Shown here: in pieces, positions 6,652 through 16,165 of the stretch
Numbering within the stretch: the first letter of the stretch is position 1
Layout: each line of letters starts with the position of its first letter
IMG/VR virus record: IMGVR_UViG_3300020404_001728
Span: 1 to 25,753 of that record
Reading direction: 5' to 3' (one strand)
Origin: a virus
DNA length: 25,753 bases
Notes under the pieces: generated by a model
What the model saw: the letters and a program-made list of their open reading frames with translations, nothing else
What the model was told of the DNA's origin: nothing
The model's database searches: none
Translations under genes and position numbers: made by a program

Positions 6652-9600
6652 TTATTTTTTGTTAACCTCTAAAATTGGTTCACCTTTTCCTCTTGCAGTA
6701 TCAGCAACCTTAAGAACATTAGGGTTCGTACAGAAAGTTTCTACTGGTGAACGTCTATCTAAAGTAGTATTCGATGTTTGTCTTGAACGTCCAAACAAAC
6801 CTCTCTTTTTACCTAAATTAGAACCTGGTAATTTACCTCCATTAGAATTTGCTCTAGATGCTGATATTATATTACCACCTGAAGGAGCTGGGTCACCTGG
6901 TTCATTAAATACTACTACTTTTCTTTCTTTTTGTATTTCTACTATTTCATAATCAGGTTCTACCTTCCAAACAAGTTTACCAAATCTAAATCCTTTTCTT
7001 CCTGTTCCAGCAACAGGCCTTCTTTCTTTTACAGTAAATCTTTCGGTAACAACCCAAACTTGTTTTCTTTCTTTTATCAATGTACCATTACCATCTAACC
7101 TAGTGATATTAGCATATCCATTTTGTGCAAATATACCAGCCAATCCGTTTTTAAGATTTCTTGGGTCTACTCCAACTTGTTCTTGACCTTCTGTTTCAAA
7201 TTGTCTTAAGATTTGTTGTACTTTAAGAACATCTGTTATTCTACCATCACTAAAGTCAGCTGAACTAAATAGGTTTGGAACTCCTCCTCCCATTCTAGCA
7301 TTATAACTAGGAATACCAAAACCAAATCTTGGTCTAGCTCCTATCATTCTACCTTCTCTTCTAAAGAAATCACTTCTGAATCTTAATCTTTGTAGAGCCG
7401 CAATTCTTGGGTCTAATCTTTTTACATTTTCGGAACTCAACTTAACTTGTTTCTTTAAGTCAATCTTAGGTTGTCTTATTCTAGCAAGAACATCTTCTGC
7501 AGATGGTTTTCTGTGTTGATATTTACTTCTCTCAAGTATATGTGGTTCAATTAATAATCCACTAGATACAATGGCTCTTGCAGGTACAAGAGTTTCTAGT
7601 GTTTGGAATAATGATTGGTCTATATATCTTACTAACTGAATATACTCATATAAATTAAGAGTGAATCTTTCAAAATAATAATTTCTAAGTGTTTTTAGTT
7701 GTTGATACTCTGCTTTATATCTATCTGATGGGTCACCTATGTAATCATCTATTTCAAACTGACCTAGTGATTTCATTATATCTGTGTTAATCTCTTTTAT
7801 TGGAGAGAAAAACAATCCTAGTTTATTAGAATCAATAGGAGAAGTATCAAATGATTTTTTAGTTGAACGTTCTCTATAAGAAAGTGTTAATCCATTTTCT
7901 ATATCTTCATTTACACCTTCTTGTGTTTCAAATCTAAATTTATTACCAACACCAAATCCACTTGAAGGAACATTTGCTGTTACAGTTCTTTCATATGTTG
8001 TATAGTGATATGGATAAGTACTATTACTATCAAAGTTAGATGCAGTTACAAATGGAACTACATATGATTCATTTATAGATACGTTTTTAATTGCAGTATC
8101 TGCATTTCTATCTTTAGGATATTCAAAATCTAAACGAAGAAGTAAATCTTCTGTTGAAGATGAATGATGATTTCCATCAATTGCATCTGGCATCAATGTG
8201 TGATTATCTATTCTAGATTCACTTAATGCAGTTGTCCAATATCTTAATTCATCAATAGAACCAGTCATTGTAGAACCACCAATAGTTAATTGGTTATCTA
8301 ATTCCCAAGAACTAGTTGGTACATTATGAACAGACATAGAAACAGCATTTCTAATTCTTTCATTGAATCCTTCTTTTACATATACATCAAAAGAACCAGT
8401 TCCTATATGTTGTACAACTATTTGATTATATTCTTCATTAAAGAAAGGAATATTTTCTGTTGATGAACTTACTAAGTTAGAACCACTTATATATTGTAAT
8501 TCTACCTTACCTATATTTCCTGTTTGATATTTAACACCCAAGTTCCAACCAGATGAAGATATAAATGTTTGGTCTTGTTTCTGTTCAGTATTAAGTCTAA
8601 TTTCAACTGTTTGTGGGTGTTCTGATGTTTCTGTATATTCTTTCCATGGTACTAATATGGATTCAGTACCTGTCATATTAATTGCAGCAGTTCTATCTTC
8701 GAATGAGAATTTACTAACACCTCCATCTGCATTTCTAGGTCCTCCAAATTCAAGAACTGTTAACATTGATGATGGTACACCATAACAAGCCAAGGCTGCT
8801 TTTACTGCTCTACCAGTACCTTTGTGTTTTAGTAAGTAAGGTAAGTTATTAAGTAATCTTCTCCAAACTTCATTTTGTCTATCTTTACCAGTCATTGAAC
8901 GAACCGAAGTTCCATCTTCAGTTGTTCCAAATGCATACTCCCATAGTGCTTGTGCACTCGCACCCATTTTGGAATCCCAACCTAGAGATTTTAACATAGA
9001 TGATAATAAAGCATCTTTTATACCATCTTGATATTTGTGTTCTAAGTTCTTAGATTGAGCTAATGATTTTGTGTAAGACCATAGTACATCAAAGTGATTA
9101 CCAATCATATTGAAGAACATTTTGAATTCTTCATTATCTGTACTATTTTTTACATGATTTGGTAAATTATTTACTAAGTAATCTTTATTATAGTAATCAT
9201 ATTGTTGGGCAGATAGTGTTATACCATTTAACCAATCAGTTGCTTCACTAGAATCAGAGGAAGATATATAATTACCACCAGCACCAGGATATGTTAATCC
9301 ATCTAAAGATGAACTCGTATATAAAAACTCTTCAAATCCATCAAAGTTATCTGAAACTTTTTGTTTAGATGATTCTTGTTGTTCTATTTCTTTTTTAATT
9401 CTAACTGAACCTGTATAGAAAGAACCTGATTTAAGGTTTTCTATTTTATCATCATAGAATTCTAATAATTTTATTTTGTATAAGAAATTGTTTACTCTTT
9501 CTTCTGCAGATGAATATTTTACAAAATTATTCCATGCCCAAGTTGAATCACCATCTATAAGAACAGAACCACTTGTTTCTAATGAAGAACTTGCATAAGG

Positions 9601-12390
9601 TATTTTTAGTGTTTTAAGTGAGAATCCACTACCACTAACAAATTGGCTCATTAGATTAGTTGATGTTGTTGAACCACTTGCGACTAAATCATCATACAAT
9701 TGGAATCCAATTGGGTCACATATACCTTTTCCAAAGTTAGGAGATAATTCTATACACTCTTTTAGTTCTTCATTTACTAAAGTAATCTGTTCTATTATTG
9801 GAAGAGATTGTATTTTTGAAATCCAAATTTGTTGGTTTGGTTCAACACTTCTAGGTAATGGTTCATACATTTTAAGAACTAATGTTTGTTCTTCATGTAT
9901 TTTTTTGTTAACTATTTGAGGTACAAATTCTCCTTCATCATTTTCTACATCTTGAACAACATCTTTATATTTTCCAAATGTTTCATAATCAGTACACCAT
10001 GTTGCAATAAGTTTATTATCTCCATCACCAAAGTGCATTAAGTGAGTTAGGAATTTGGAGTTATCTTGTGCAAGGGCAGATGAATCAAATTGATGACATA
10101 TTGCCTCTGATATATCTCTATGTACGTCTGCTCTACTAAGAATTAAGTCTCCTTTATCAAACGCAATTTTTATAGATTCAGTTTTACCTTTGAATACTTC
10201 ATCTCCCTCTGAGTTGTATGGGCAGAAATATAAATCAAAGTATATCCATTCATCAGTATCTTCTAATGATTCTCCTGCTTGTTTTAATATCTTTCCAATA
10301 TTAAACTCTTGAGAACCCATAGCAGGTCCTTTTTTTAATATTTTATTTTTATCATCTACTTTACCGATATAGATATCAATATAGTTTGTATTGATTGATT
10401 CCCAATTTACAGAAAAATCAATATCATATCCCTTGAAATCAGCTCCTCTAATTTGTTTAGGATAATCAATTCTTGTAATATCTGGTCCTGGTAATAATTG
10501 TTTTTCAACAACAATAACAGGAATTTGTTTAGCTTCACCAGTACCGTTTATATTAGAATCTGGCTGTAACCAAACTTGGTATGAACCTGGTCTATCAAAA
10601 TCACTTGGTTTTAAGACAAGTTTATCTGAATGTGTATTTTTTCTAAATCTTCCTTTTATTTTTATATTAACCCAATCTGCATTTTTGGTTGTATATGGAA
10701 TTGTCAATTCCTTATCAGCCGCATCTCCTATGTTAATATAAACAATATCTTCAGCTACTTGTATTATTGGTTTTGTATAACCAGGTGCAGATTCTCCACT
10801 TGTTCTAGTTTCTGTTACAACATATGATTCTAAAGTATATGATGGACTAGGTGCTGGTTTGGGCTGAGTCTCAGGTTCAACCGCAATTTGTCCTTTTGTA
10901 ATAGTAACTTTAAGGTTATAATCTGTTTTTAGTTTTAAGTTTTGGAATGAAAACAAATGCTGATTCTGGCCTCCTGCTGCTTTTGTATCATTTTTTTGTT
11001 CTGCTATTTTTTTACCACTACCAACTTCATATAATGTATATTGGTGATTGTAAAGTGCAGTTGAAGAGGTTGGAGTGAAATTTATAAATGTTGCAGTATT
11101 TGAAATGGTTGTTTGTCCACTACCCTCTACTGTTGTTTGTTTACCACCAAAATCAATAGTACCAGTGATTCCCATTGGTAAATCATGTGTAACATTAATC
11201 TTACTTGTGTTATCAACATCAGGTTCTGGTTTAGGTGCCTGAGGTTCATATGTGAACATTATAGTTGTAGAGGTAGCAGTTGGTTTAAGAGTTTTAATTA
11301 TCTTACCATTAAGTGAAATATCAACCCAATACTGCAGTAAAGCAGGCATTCCATTGAAAGTAGAAGCAGATGTTGCCATCTTTGGAACTACTCTTGTTTT
11401 AATTCTATAAACTTCTTTAGCCTTTCCATACTTTTCTTCTTTAGCACCAAGAGTTCTTGCAGTTAAGTAATCTTTTGCATTTGCTCTATGTGAAACAGTA
11501 TATTGTGTTTTTTCACCAGTATCAGTAAACCTTGCACCTCTTGCTGCACCTGGAGTGAAATTGAAATGAATATTTGTAGAATAATCTTGAGGAGGTATTG
11601 GTCTTGGCTCAGGTAAATCTACTCTTGGTTCATTACCAACTTTAACATCCCTACCACCACCAAAATTAATAATTTGTTCCTCAACTAAAGTTGGCTTATT
11701 ACCCAATTGATTTATAATCTGTGTTTCAACATTATCATCAACTGAAAAAATATTATCTCTAATTAGATTAGCTTGGGTATTATATTGTTCTACTAGAACA
11801 GCCATTGGTTGTAGTGCTTCATTGGCAGCAATTAAAGCTCTATCACTTGCTCCACCTCCACTAACAATTGGTGTAGAAACGTTTGCAACTACTTCATCAT
11901 CAAAAGCATTATCAGTAGGTAATCCTCTTACTACTTTTGGAACAGGCCTAGGGGTTGCTTTTGGTTTAGCAGGTGCTGGTGGTTCTGTATTAGGTGAAGT
12001 ATTTATAAATGCATTTTTTACAGCCTGAGAACCTCCAAAACTAACTATATTATTATAAACTGATGGTGCAGCATTACCTCCAGTTGCAACTGGTGCTGGC
12101 CTAGGTGTAAATCTTGGTGTTGGACGTGGTGATGAATTAAACGCCGGAGGTAAATCCATTCTTCTGTTAAAGTTCGTACCAATAGGTACTCCACCACTAG
12201 TTGGACCACCTCCCATAAGATTGGCCATATTACCACCACCTACTGAGTATGCGGCTGGTGATAATGAAGCAGGGGAGCCTCCCCCAATACCTCCCATTGC
12301 AGAAGTATCGTACCAACTAGAGCCGTTCCAAACAAATGAACCAACTTGTTGCCCTACTCTTCTTCCAGAAAATGCTGGTTTTCTTGCCAT
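6652..12390 (-). CDS. Giant baseplate/tail protein, 1912 aa, with LamG-like domain
   Basis: The longest gene in the window. Residues 1-130 are Gly/Pro-rich low complexity. About 130-270 is a linker, and about 270-760 looks like a series of Ig-like beta domains. Near 1165-1215 there is a conserved block (RRLLNNLPYLLKHKGTGRAV, then a LACYGVPSS segment). Residues 1240-1400 form a LamG/concanavalin-like domain, whose signature GSIDELRYWTTALSESRI is near residue 1377. Near 1560-1625 lies a block with LVRYIDQSLFQTLETLVPARA. The C-terminus is basic and low complexity again. By position downstream of gp25, gp6 and the fibre-like genes, it may do the job of the T4 gp7 wedge protein, but that is inference; LamG domains usually bind glycans. 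AAGGA lies 11 bases before the ATG, and the gap to the upstream gene is 3 bases. Confidence 0.85.
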   Translation of the reverse strand: MARKPAFSGRRVGQQVGSFVWNGSSWYDTSAMGGIGGGSPASLSPAAYSVGGGNMANLMGGGPTSGGVPIGTNFNRRMDLPPAFNSSPRPTPRFTPRPAPVATGGNAAPSVYNNIVSFGGSQAVKNAFINTSPNTEPPAPAKPKATPRPVPKVVRGLPTDNAFDDEVVANVSTPIVSGGGASDRALIAANEALQPMAVLVEQYNTQANLIRDNIFSVDDNVETQIINQLGNKPTLVEEQIINFGGGRDVKVGNEPRVDLPEPRPIPPQDYSTNIHFNFTPGAARGARFTDTGEKTQYTVSHRANAKDYLTARTLGAKEEKYGKAKEVYRIKTRVVPKMATSASTFNGMPALLQYWVDISLNGKIIKTLKPTATSTTIMFTYEPQAPKPEPDVDNTSKINVTHDLPMGITGTIDFGGKQTTVEGSGQTTISNTATFINFTPTSSTALYNHQYTLYEVGSGKKIAEQKNDTKAAGGQNQHLFSFQNLKLKTDYNLKVTITKGQIAVEPETQPKPAPSPSYTLESYVVTETRTSGESAPGYTKPIIQVAEDIVYINIGDAADKELTIPYTTKNADWVNIKIKGRFRKNTHSDKLVLKPSDFDRPGSYQVWLQPDSNINGTGEAKQIPVIVVEKQLLPGPDITRIDYPKQIRGADFKGYDIDFSVNWESINTNYIDIYIGKVDDKNKILKKGPAMGSQEFNIGKILKQAGESLEDTDEWIYFDLYFCPYNSEGDEVFKGKTESIKIAFDKGDLILSRADVHRDISEAICHQFDSSALAQDNSKFLTHLMHFGDGDNKLIATWCTDYETFGKYKDVVQDVENDEGEFVPQIVNKKIHEEQTLVLKMYEPLPRSVEPNQQIWISKIQSLPIIEQITLVNEELKECIELSPNFGKGICDPIGFQLYDDLVASGSTTSTNLMSQFVSGSGFSLKTLKIPYASSSLETSGSVLIDGDSTWAWNNFVKYSSAEERVNNFLYKIKLLEFYDDKIENLKSGSFYTGSVRIKKEIEQQESSKQKVSDNFDGFEEFLYTSSSLDGLTYPGAGGNYISSSDSSEATDWLNGITLSAQQYDYYNKDYLVNNLPNHVKNSTDNEEFKMFFNMIGNHFDVLWSYTKSLAQSKNLEHKYQDGIKDALLSSMLKSLGWDSKMGASAQALWEYAFGTTEDGTSVRSMTGKDRQNEVWRRLLNNLPYLLKHKGTGRAVKAALACYGVPSSMLTVLEFGGPRNADGGVSKFSFEDRTAAINMTGTESILVPWKEYTETSEHPQTVEIRLNTEQKQDQTFISSSGWNLGVKYQTGNIGKVELQYISGSNLVSSSTENIPFFNEEYNQIVVQHIGTGSFDVYVKEGFNERIRNAVSMSVHNVPTSSWELDNQLTIGGSTMTGSIDELRYWTTALSESRIDNHTLMPDAIDGNHHSSSTEDLLLRLDFEYPKDRNADTAIKNVSINESYVVPFVTASNFDSNSTYPYHYTTYERTVTANVPSSGFGVGNKFRFETQEGVNEDIENGLTLSYRERSTKKSFDTSPIDSNKLGLFFSPIKEINTDIMKSLGQFEIDDYIGDPSDRYKAEYQQLKTLRNYYFERFTLNLYEYIQLVRYIDQSLFQTLETLVPARAIVSSGLLIEPHILERSKYQHRKPSAEDVLARIRQPKIDLKKQVKLSSENVKRLDPRIAALQRLRFRSDFFRREGRMIGARPRFGFGIPSYNARMGGGVPNLFSSADFSDGRITDVLKVQQILRQFETEGQEQVGVDPRNLKNGLAGIFAQNGYANITRLDGNGTLIKERKQVWVVTERFTVKERRPVAGTGRKGFRFGKLVWKVEPDYEIVEIQKERKVVVFNEPGDPAPSGGNIISASRANSNGGKLPGSNLGKKRGLFGRSRQTSNTTLDRRSPVETFCTNPNVLKVADTARGKGEPILEVNKK

Positions 12391-12393
12391 CTT

Positions 12394-14874
12394 TTATTGT
12401 TCCTTAAAATTTACATCAATTTTTGAATAATCTACCATATCATATCCACTTATATCTCTTATAACTGCACTTTGAGGTATCTCATCAGACATAACACCTT
12501 GGAATACTCCATCACCATATTTAGTATCTTTATATTCAAAACTATATATATTTAATCCACTTAGTGATTCACCAATTTTATTTATGTTTTTCTTTAATCT
12601 TCTATCACTAAAGGTCATTTTTGTATAACTTTCAAAATTAGCTTTGAAGTTGTGTGTTAATATACCATTCGCATAATAAGTATGTTTACCATCTAGTGTT
12701 AGAAGAAATACATCATCTTCTCTTACTAAGAACATACTATTTAATTCTATTTCTTCTTTTTCTCTTGTTAAAAATATATCACCCAATTCTAATTCTAATG
12801 TAGTTTTTATTTGCCACTCATCATCTCTTTTTATAAGGTGTTTGTGTTCCTCACTACATTCTAACAATCCATCATTAATTGAATAAACTGCTCTATCTGT
12901 AAGGTGTTGGAAATCTATTACCTTAAATTCAGAATAATCATATTTTTCAATATCTTTACCCTTCCAATTATCTTCTACTTTATTCCAAGATGATAATGTT
13001 TTTATATCTAATCCTTTTATGGATTGTCCTACTTTAATATCTTGAACATTTATCATTGTACCATCAGCTGCTTCTATTTTTGTATCGGCAACAAGACATC
13101 CGCCTCCACCTCCACTACCAAATCCACCTCCAGATGAACCTCCTCCACCTTTTGGTTTAGTATATCCACACTTTGGACTATTCTTAGTCATAGTAGGCAT
13201 ATTACTTTTAACTCCACAATTACCATCAGCATAAGCTACAGCTCTAGTAGTTCCAGCACAAGTATCTTTTATAATAGTACCAGCCGCTGGACATACTTTT
13301 TTTGGTGGTGGTTTTGCCACACCAGCTTGAGTGAAAGTAATAGATGCCGATAATCCAGATGCATCTCCTGTTCCTCTACAAGTAAACGAACCAGTTCTTG
13401 TTGGTCCAGTATTTTCTTGAACTCCAAGTGTTAGTGTTCCTCCGAATCCAGTTCCAGTAGAATCACCATTTACTGAACACCAACTTGGGGGGCTACAACT
13501 TACTCCAACTTTACCTCTACATTTACTTCTTGCAGGTGACTTAAAGTGGTCTCCATTCCAAAAAACATATCCACCTTGTAATCTAGTTTGTGCACCCTTA
13601 GTGAAGCTTCTATCTCCCGAGGTTATATGAATACTCATTCCACTTTTGTATGATGAACACGAACCACCAGTTGGAGATGGAGGACTTCCTCCACCAGATG
13701 GTTTTGGCCTTGGTTTAGGTATGGGTACTGGTATCGGTTTCGGCGGTGGTGGAGGTGGTGGTACAGGCACTTTTCTGTATTTAGTTACCTGAATCGAATA
13801 TGTACACTTATCATCCACAGTTGCCAATTTATTATAGTTTTTAGCTTTAGGGTCTCTACATCCTCTTATTGCGGGTTTCTTTTCTGTTGGAGATTCTGCA
13901 TAAAACTCTCCATCAGATTTAACTGTTCTTAATATTTTATCAACCTTATCTAAAGTTTCTTGTTGTGCTCTTGTTTTAATTGTCTTTTGAAAATCTTGAT
14001 TTGGTAAATGATAATCTACACAATTTTCTGCAATATCACACAATTGTTTTATTATTCCTTTACTATTAAAGTTTACACCAAACTTATCACCAGTTGGTTG
14101 GCCAAATGTTGATTGGTCTTTAATATTAAAATATCTATTGTTTCTAAAGTTATCCATTGATTTATCAAAAGATAATTTTACTAAACTTAAAAATCTTTCA
14201 AAGTTATCAATTTTGAATTCTTTTTCTATTAACTTAATATAGTTTTTACCATCTGCTACTTTACCTCTTAGTTGTAACATTTTAGTTACAATACTGGCTA
14301 CATCGAATTGTTCAGAAAACTCATCTAAGAATAAAACTATATCGGCAAAGAAATCATCACCACTAGTAAATGTTTGATATCTTAAATCTAAATCTTCATT
14401 TGGCTGTCCAGTCGATTCATCTATTACTGGTAAAACTCTAACTTCTGTTCTAGATGGTGATATTTCATGTATCCATGCTCTATCAAACATTCTATCTTCA
14501 GAACCCAATCTTCTGTTTAGTAAAGCAACTGATGTCTTAAATACACCTTGTGAATACCCAGCTTCTTTTATTAATTTCTCAACATCTATAAAAAACTCTT
14601 CTGCCTTATTTCTTTTTAGATTAAACTTTGTTTTATCAGCTTTACTAAAATATTTTTTAATGTTAGAATCTGTATATGATATATATCTTACAAGTTTTCC
14701 ATTTGAAGATTCTTGTGGTAGGGCGTTATCATTTGAATCATATAATATGAATTCAATTAAATCACCAACATCGAGACCAAAGATACCTCTACGAACTTCT
14801 CTTTCGAAAATTTCTCTATCTTTTTTATCAACTCGATAGCCTTTTTTTTCTTCTATGTTTTTGAAATCTTTCAT
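12394..14874 (-). CDS. Tail protein with Hint (hedgehog/intein) domain and C-terminal S74-type chaperone
   Basis: An 826-aa mosaic. Residues 1-300 are a structural domain with an EISPSRTEVRVLP motif near 140, known to me from marine phage tail genes. Cys339-Cys357 bracket a CRDPKAKNYN...DDKC calcium-loop-like motif. Residues 367-395 are a Pro-rich rod. About 400-520 is a Cys-containing beta domain. About 525-575 is a small Cys module ending in KCGY, of a type seen in tail fibres. A Gly-rich linker follows. Residues 593-742 are a Hint domain, starting at Cys593 (GCLVADTKIEAADG), with a SEEHKH block-B-like motif and ending ANGILTHN (His741-Asn742). The next residue is Phe, not Cys/Ser/Thr, so splicing is unlikely and cleavage more plausible. 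Residues 756-826 begin with SDRRLKKNI, the S74 peptidase/intramolecular chaperone signature, but lack the long terminal helices. The protein is a probable tail spike or fibre that matures by self-cleavage. Confidence 0.88.
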   Translation of the reverse strand: MKDFKNIEEKKGYRVDKKDREIFEREVRRGIFGLDVGDLIEFILYDSNDNALPQESSNGKLVRYISYTDSNIKKYFSKADKTKFNLKRNKAEEFFIDVEKLIKEAGYSQGVFKTSVALLNRRLGSEDRMFDRAWIHEISPSRTEVRVLPVIDESTGQPNEDLDLRYQTFTSGDDFFADIVLFLDEFSEQFDVASIVTKMLQLRGKVADGKNYIKLIEKEFKIDNFERFLSLVKLSFDKSMDNFRNNRYFNIKDQSTFGQPTGDKFGVNFNSKGIIKQLCDIAENCVDYHLPNQDFQKTIKTRAQQETLDKVDKILRTVKSDGEFYAESPTEKKPAIRGCRDPKAKNYNKLATVDDKCTYSIQVTKYRKVPVPPPPPPPKPIPVPIPKPRPKPSGGGSPPSPTGGSCSSYKSGMSIHITSGDRSFTKGAQTRLQGGYVFWNGDHFKSPARSKCRGKVGVSCSPPSWCSVNGDSTGTGFGGTLTLGVQENTGPTRTGSFTCRGTGDASGLSASITFTQAGVAKPPPKKVCPAAGTIIKDTCAGTTRAVAYADGNCGVKSNMPTMTKNSPKCGYTKPKGGGGSSGGGFGSGGGGGCLVADTKIEAADGTMINVQDIKVGQSIKGLDIKTLSSWNKVEDNWKGKDIEKYDYSEFKVIDFQHLTDRAVYSINDGLLECSEEHKHLIKRDDEWQIKTTLELELGDIFLTREKEEIELNSMFLVREDDVFLLTLDGKHTYYANGILTHNFKANFESYTKMTFSDRRLKKNINKIGESLSGLNIYSFEYKDTKYGDGVFQGVMSDEIPQSAVIRDISGYDMVDYSKIDVNFKEQ

Positions 14875-14877
14875 TTA

Positions 14878-16164
14878 TTATCTTTTATTCTTTCTAATCT
14901 TCCAACTCATCGAACTACCATTAGCAGTACTACCATCATCATATTTTACAGATATTGTAAAGTTTCCTGAATAATCTTTAGCACTGTTAAACATATTACT
15001 TCTATCTGGTTCGGGTTTGTTTCTACCACCAATTTTTTTATTCATGTAGATTTTAACATCAGTTTTTGAACCCTTTGCAATACTAACACTTTGTGATGTT
15101 CTTGGTTTACCATTATCTGTTCCAAAACCAAGTGGACCATATGAACTTAATCCACCAGTTACTCTCATACTTACTTGAGTAATTTTAGCACCACTATCTT
15201 TTAAGTTTTGTACTGTTAATGTTGCTATTTTACCTGGCTTTGGATTATCTACTGAAGTAACCCATTCAATATCATATGAATTTGATGGTACATCTGACTT
15301 TACTCCATAATAAGATTCACTATCACTTAATGGTTCTAATCCAGCCGCTGCCGCCGCTGTTTCTGCAGCCTGACCAGATAACTGTGATTCTAAGGCTTTT
15401 TGTTGATTTTCTAATGCCAATCTTTGAGCTTCGGCCGCCTTCGCCGCCGCCTCCCTTTGTGCCGCTGCGGCCTCTGTTTGTACTTTAAGTGATTCAACCC
15501 CAGCCTGAACTTGTCCTTCTAAACCAGATACAATCTTTCTTAATGAAAGAAGTTCTTGTCTTAATACATCTTTTTGAGCAACCAAACCTTCTACTTGTGC
15601 ATTTAATCTAACTCTCTCGTTTGCTTCTTTAGTTGATTTTATAATAGCAATTGTAAGTTTAGCTGCCACTTCTTTATATCTATCAGTTGATTGTTGTAAT
15701 TGATTATCTACTATAGCTTTACTAACTTGTACTGCATCTACTTCTACTAGAGCAGCTTGAAGTTCTGCGGATAATCTTGCATTTTCACCCTCTAGTCTAC
15801 TAATTTCTTGAGTGGCCTCTGCCAACTCTACAAGAGCCTCATCATACTGTTCTCTTAAATCATCATATACTTCTCTAGGAACAACATCTGGTCTTGGAGG
15901 GCCTTCGGGTTTTACTAATTCATCAATTACAGTATCAACGGCTTTTTTAAGTTGGTCCTCTTTATATGCTGGTTTTTCTATGAAAGAAGTAATCTCTCCA
16001 TCCCTATCACCCTTCATGTGGTCATATGGTTCATCTGAGCCGGTTATAAAGGTTGGTGAACCATCTATAAACGTATGGGTTTTAGACGTAGAATCTTCAG
16101 AGACTATAGCCCTAGAGCCACTCTTTACAAGTTCATCAAATCTAAATCTATTTTCTAAAGCCAT
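14878..16164 (-). CDS. Coiled-coil tail protein, 428 aa, with C-terminal Ig-like domain
   Basis: Residues 1-90 form a short N-terminal domain. About 95-270 is a long heptad-like coiled coil rich in Ala, Glu, Gln and Leu, including an Ala-rich stretch (KAAEAQRLALENQQKALESQ) encoded by DNA of locally much higher G+C (15340-15480). About 290-428 is a beta-rich domain with conserved-looking Gly/Ser pattern, resembling an Ig-like or carbohydrate-binding fold. It sits between the DNRLRE-like gene and the Hint/S74 gene with gaps of 1 and 3 bases, so it belongs to the same assembly group. A trimeric fibre shaft or baseplate connector is likely. No catalytic motif is seen, and the exact role is unknown. 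Confidence 0.78.
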   Translation of the reverse strand: MALENRFRFDELVKSGSRAIVSEDSTSKTHTFIDGSPTFITGSDEPYDHMKGDRDGEITSFIEKPAYKEDQLKKAVDTVIDELVKPEGPPRPDVVPREVYDDLREQYDEALVELAEATQEISRLEGENARLSAELQAALVEVDAVQVSKAIVDNQLQQSTDRYKEVAAKLTIAIIKSTKEANERVRLNAQVEGLVAQKDVLRQELLSLRKIVSGLEGQVQAGVESLKVQTEAAAAQREAAAKAAEAQRLALENQQKALESQLSGQAAETAAAAAGLEPLSDSESYYGVKSDVPSNSYDIEWVTSVDNPKPGKIATLTVQNLKDSGAKITQVSMRVTGGLSSYGPLGFGTDNGKPRTSQSVSIAKGSKTDVKIYMNKKIGGRNKPEPDRSNMFNSAKDYSGNFTISVKYDDGSTANGSSMSWKIRKNKR

Positions 16165-16165
16165 T

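Noticed and set aside
12045-12239. Minus-strand 64-codon frame inside the 1912-aa gene
   Set aside because: It is a second frame within the Gly/Pro-rich start of the giant gene, with His/Leu/Gln-rich shadow composition and no independent signals.
12651-13098. A functional splicing intein in the 826-aa protein
   Set aside because: The residue after the terminal Asn742 is Phe, not Cys, Ser or Thr, and there is no homing endonuclease insert. A cleaving Hint or intein-like domain is more likely.
13680-13775. Short repetitive Pro/Gly codons as a CRISPR-like or tandem repeat array
   Set aside because: It is in-frame low-complexity coding for a Pro-rich rod, with no regular repeat-spacer structure.
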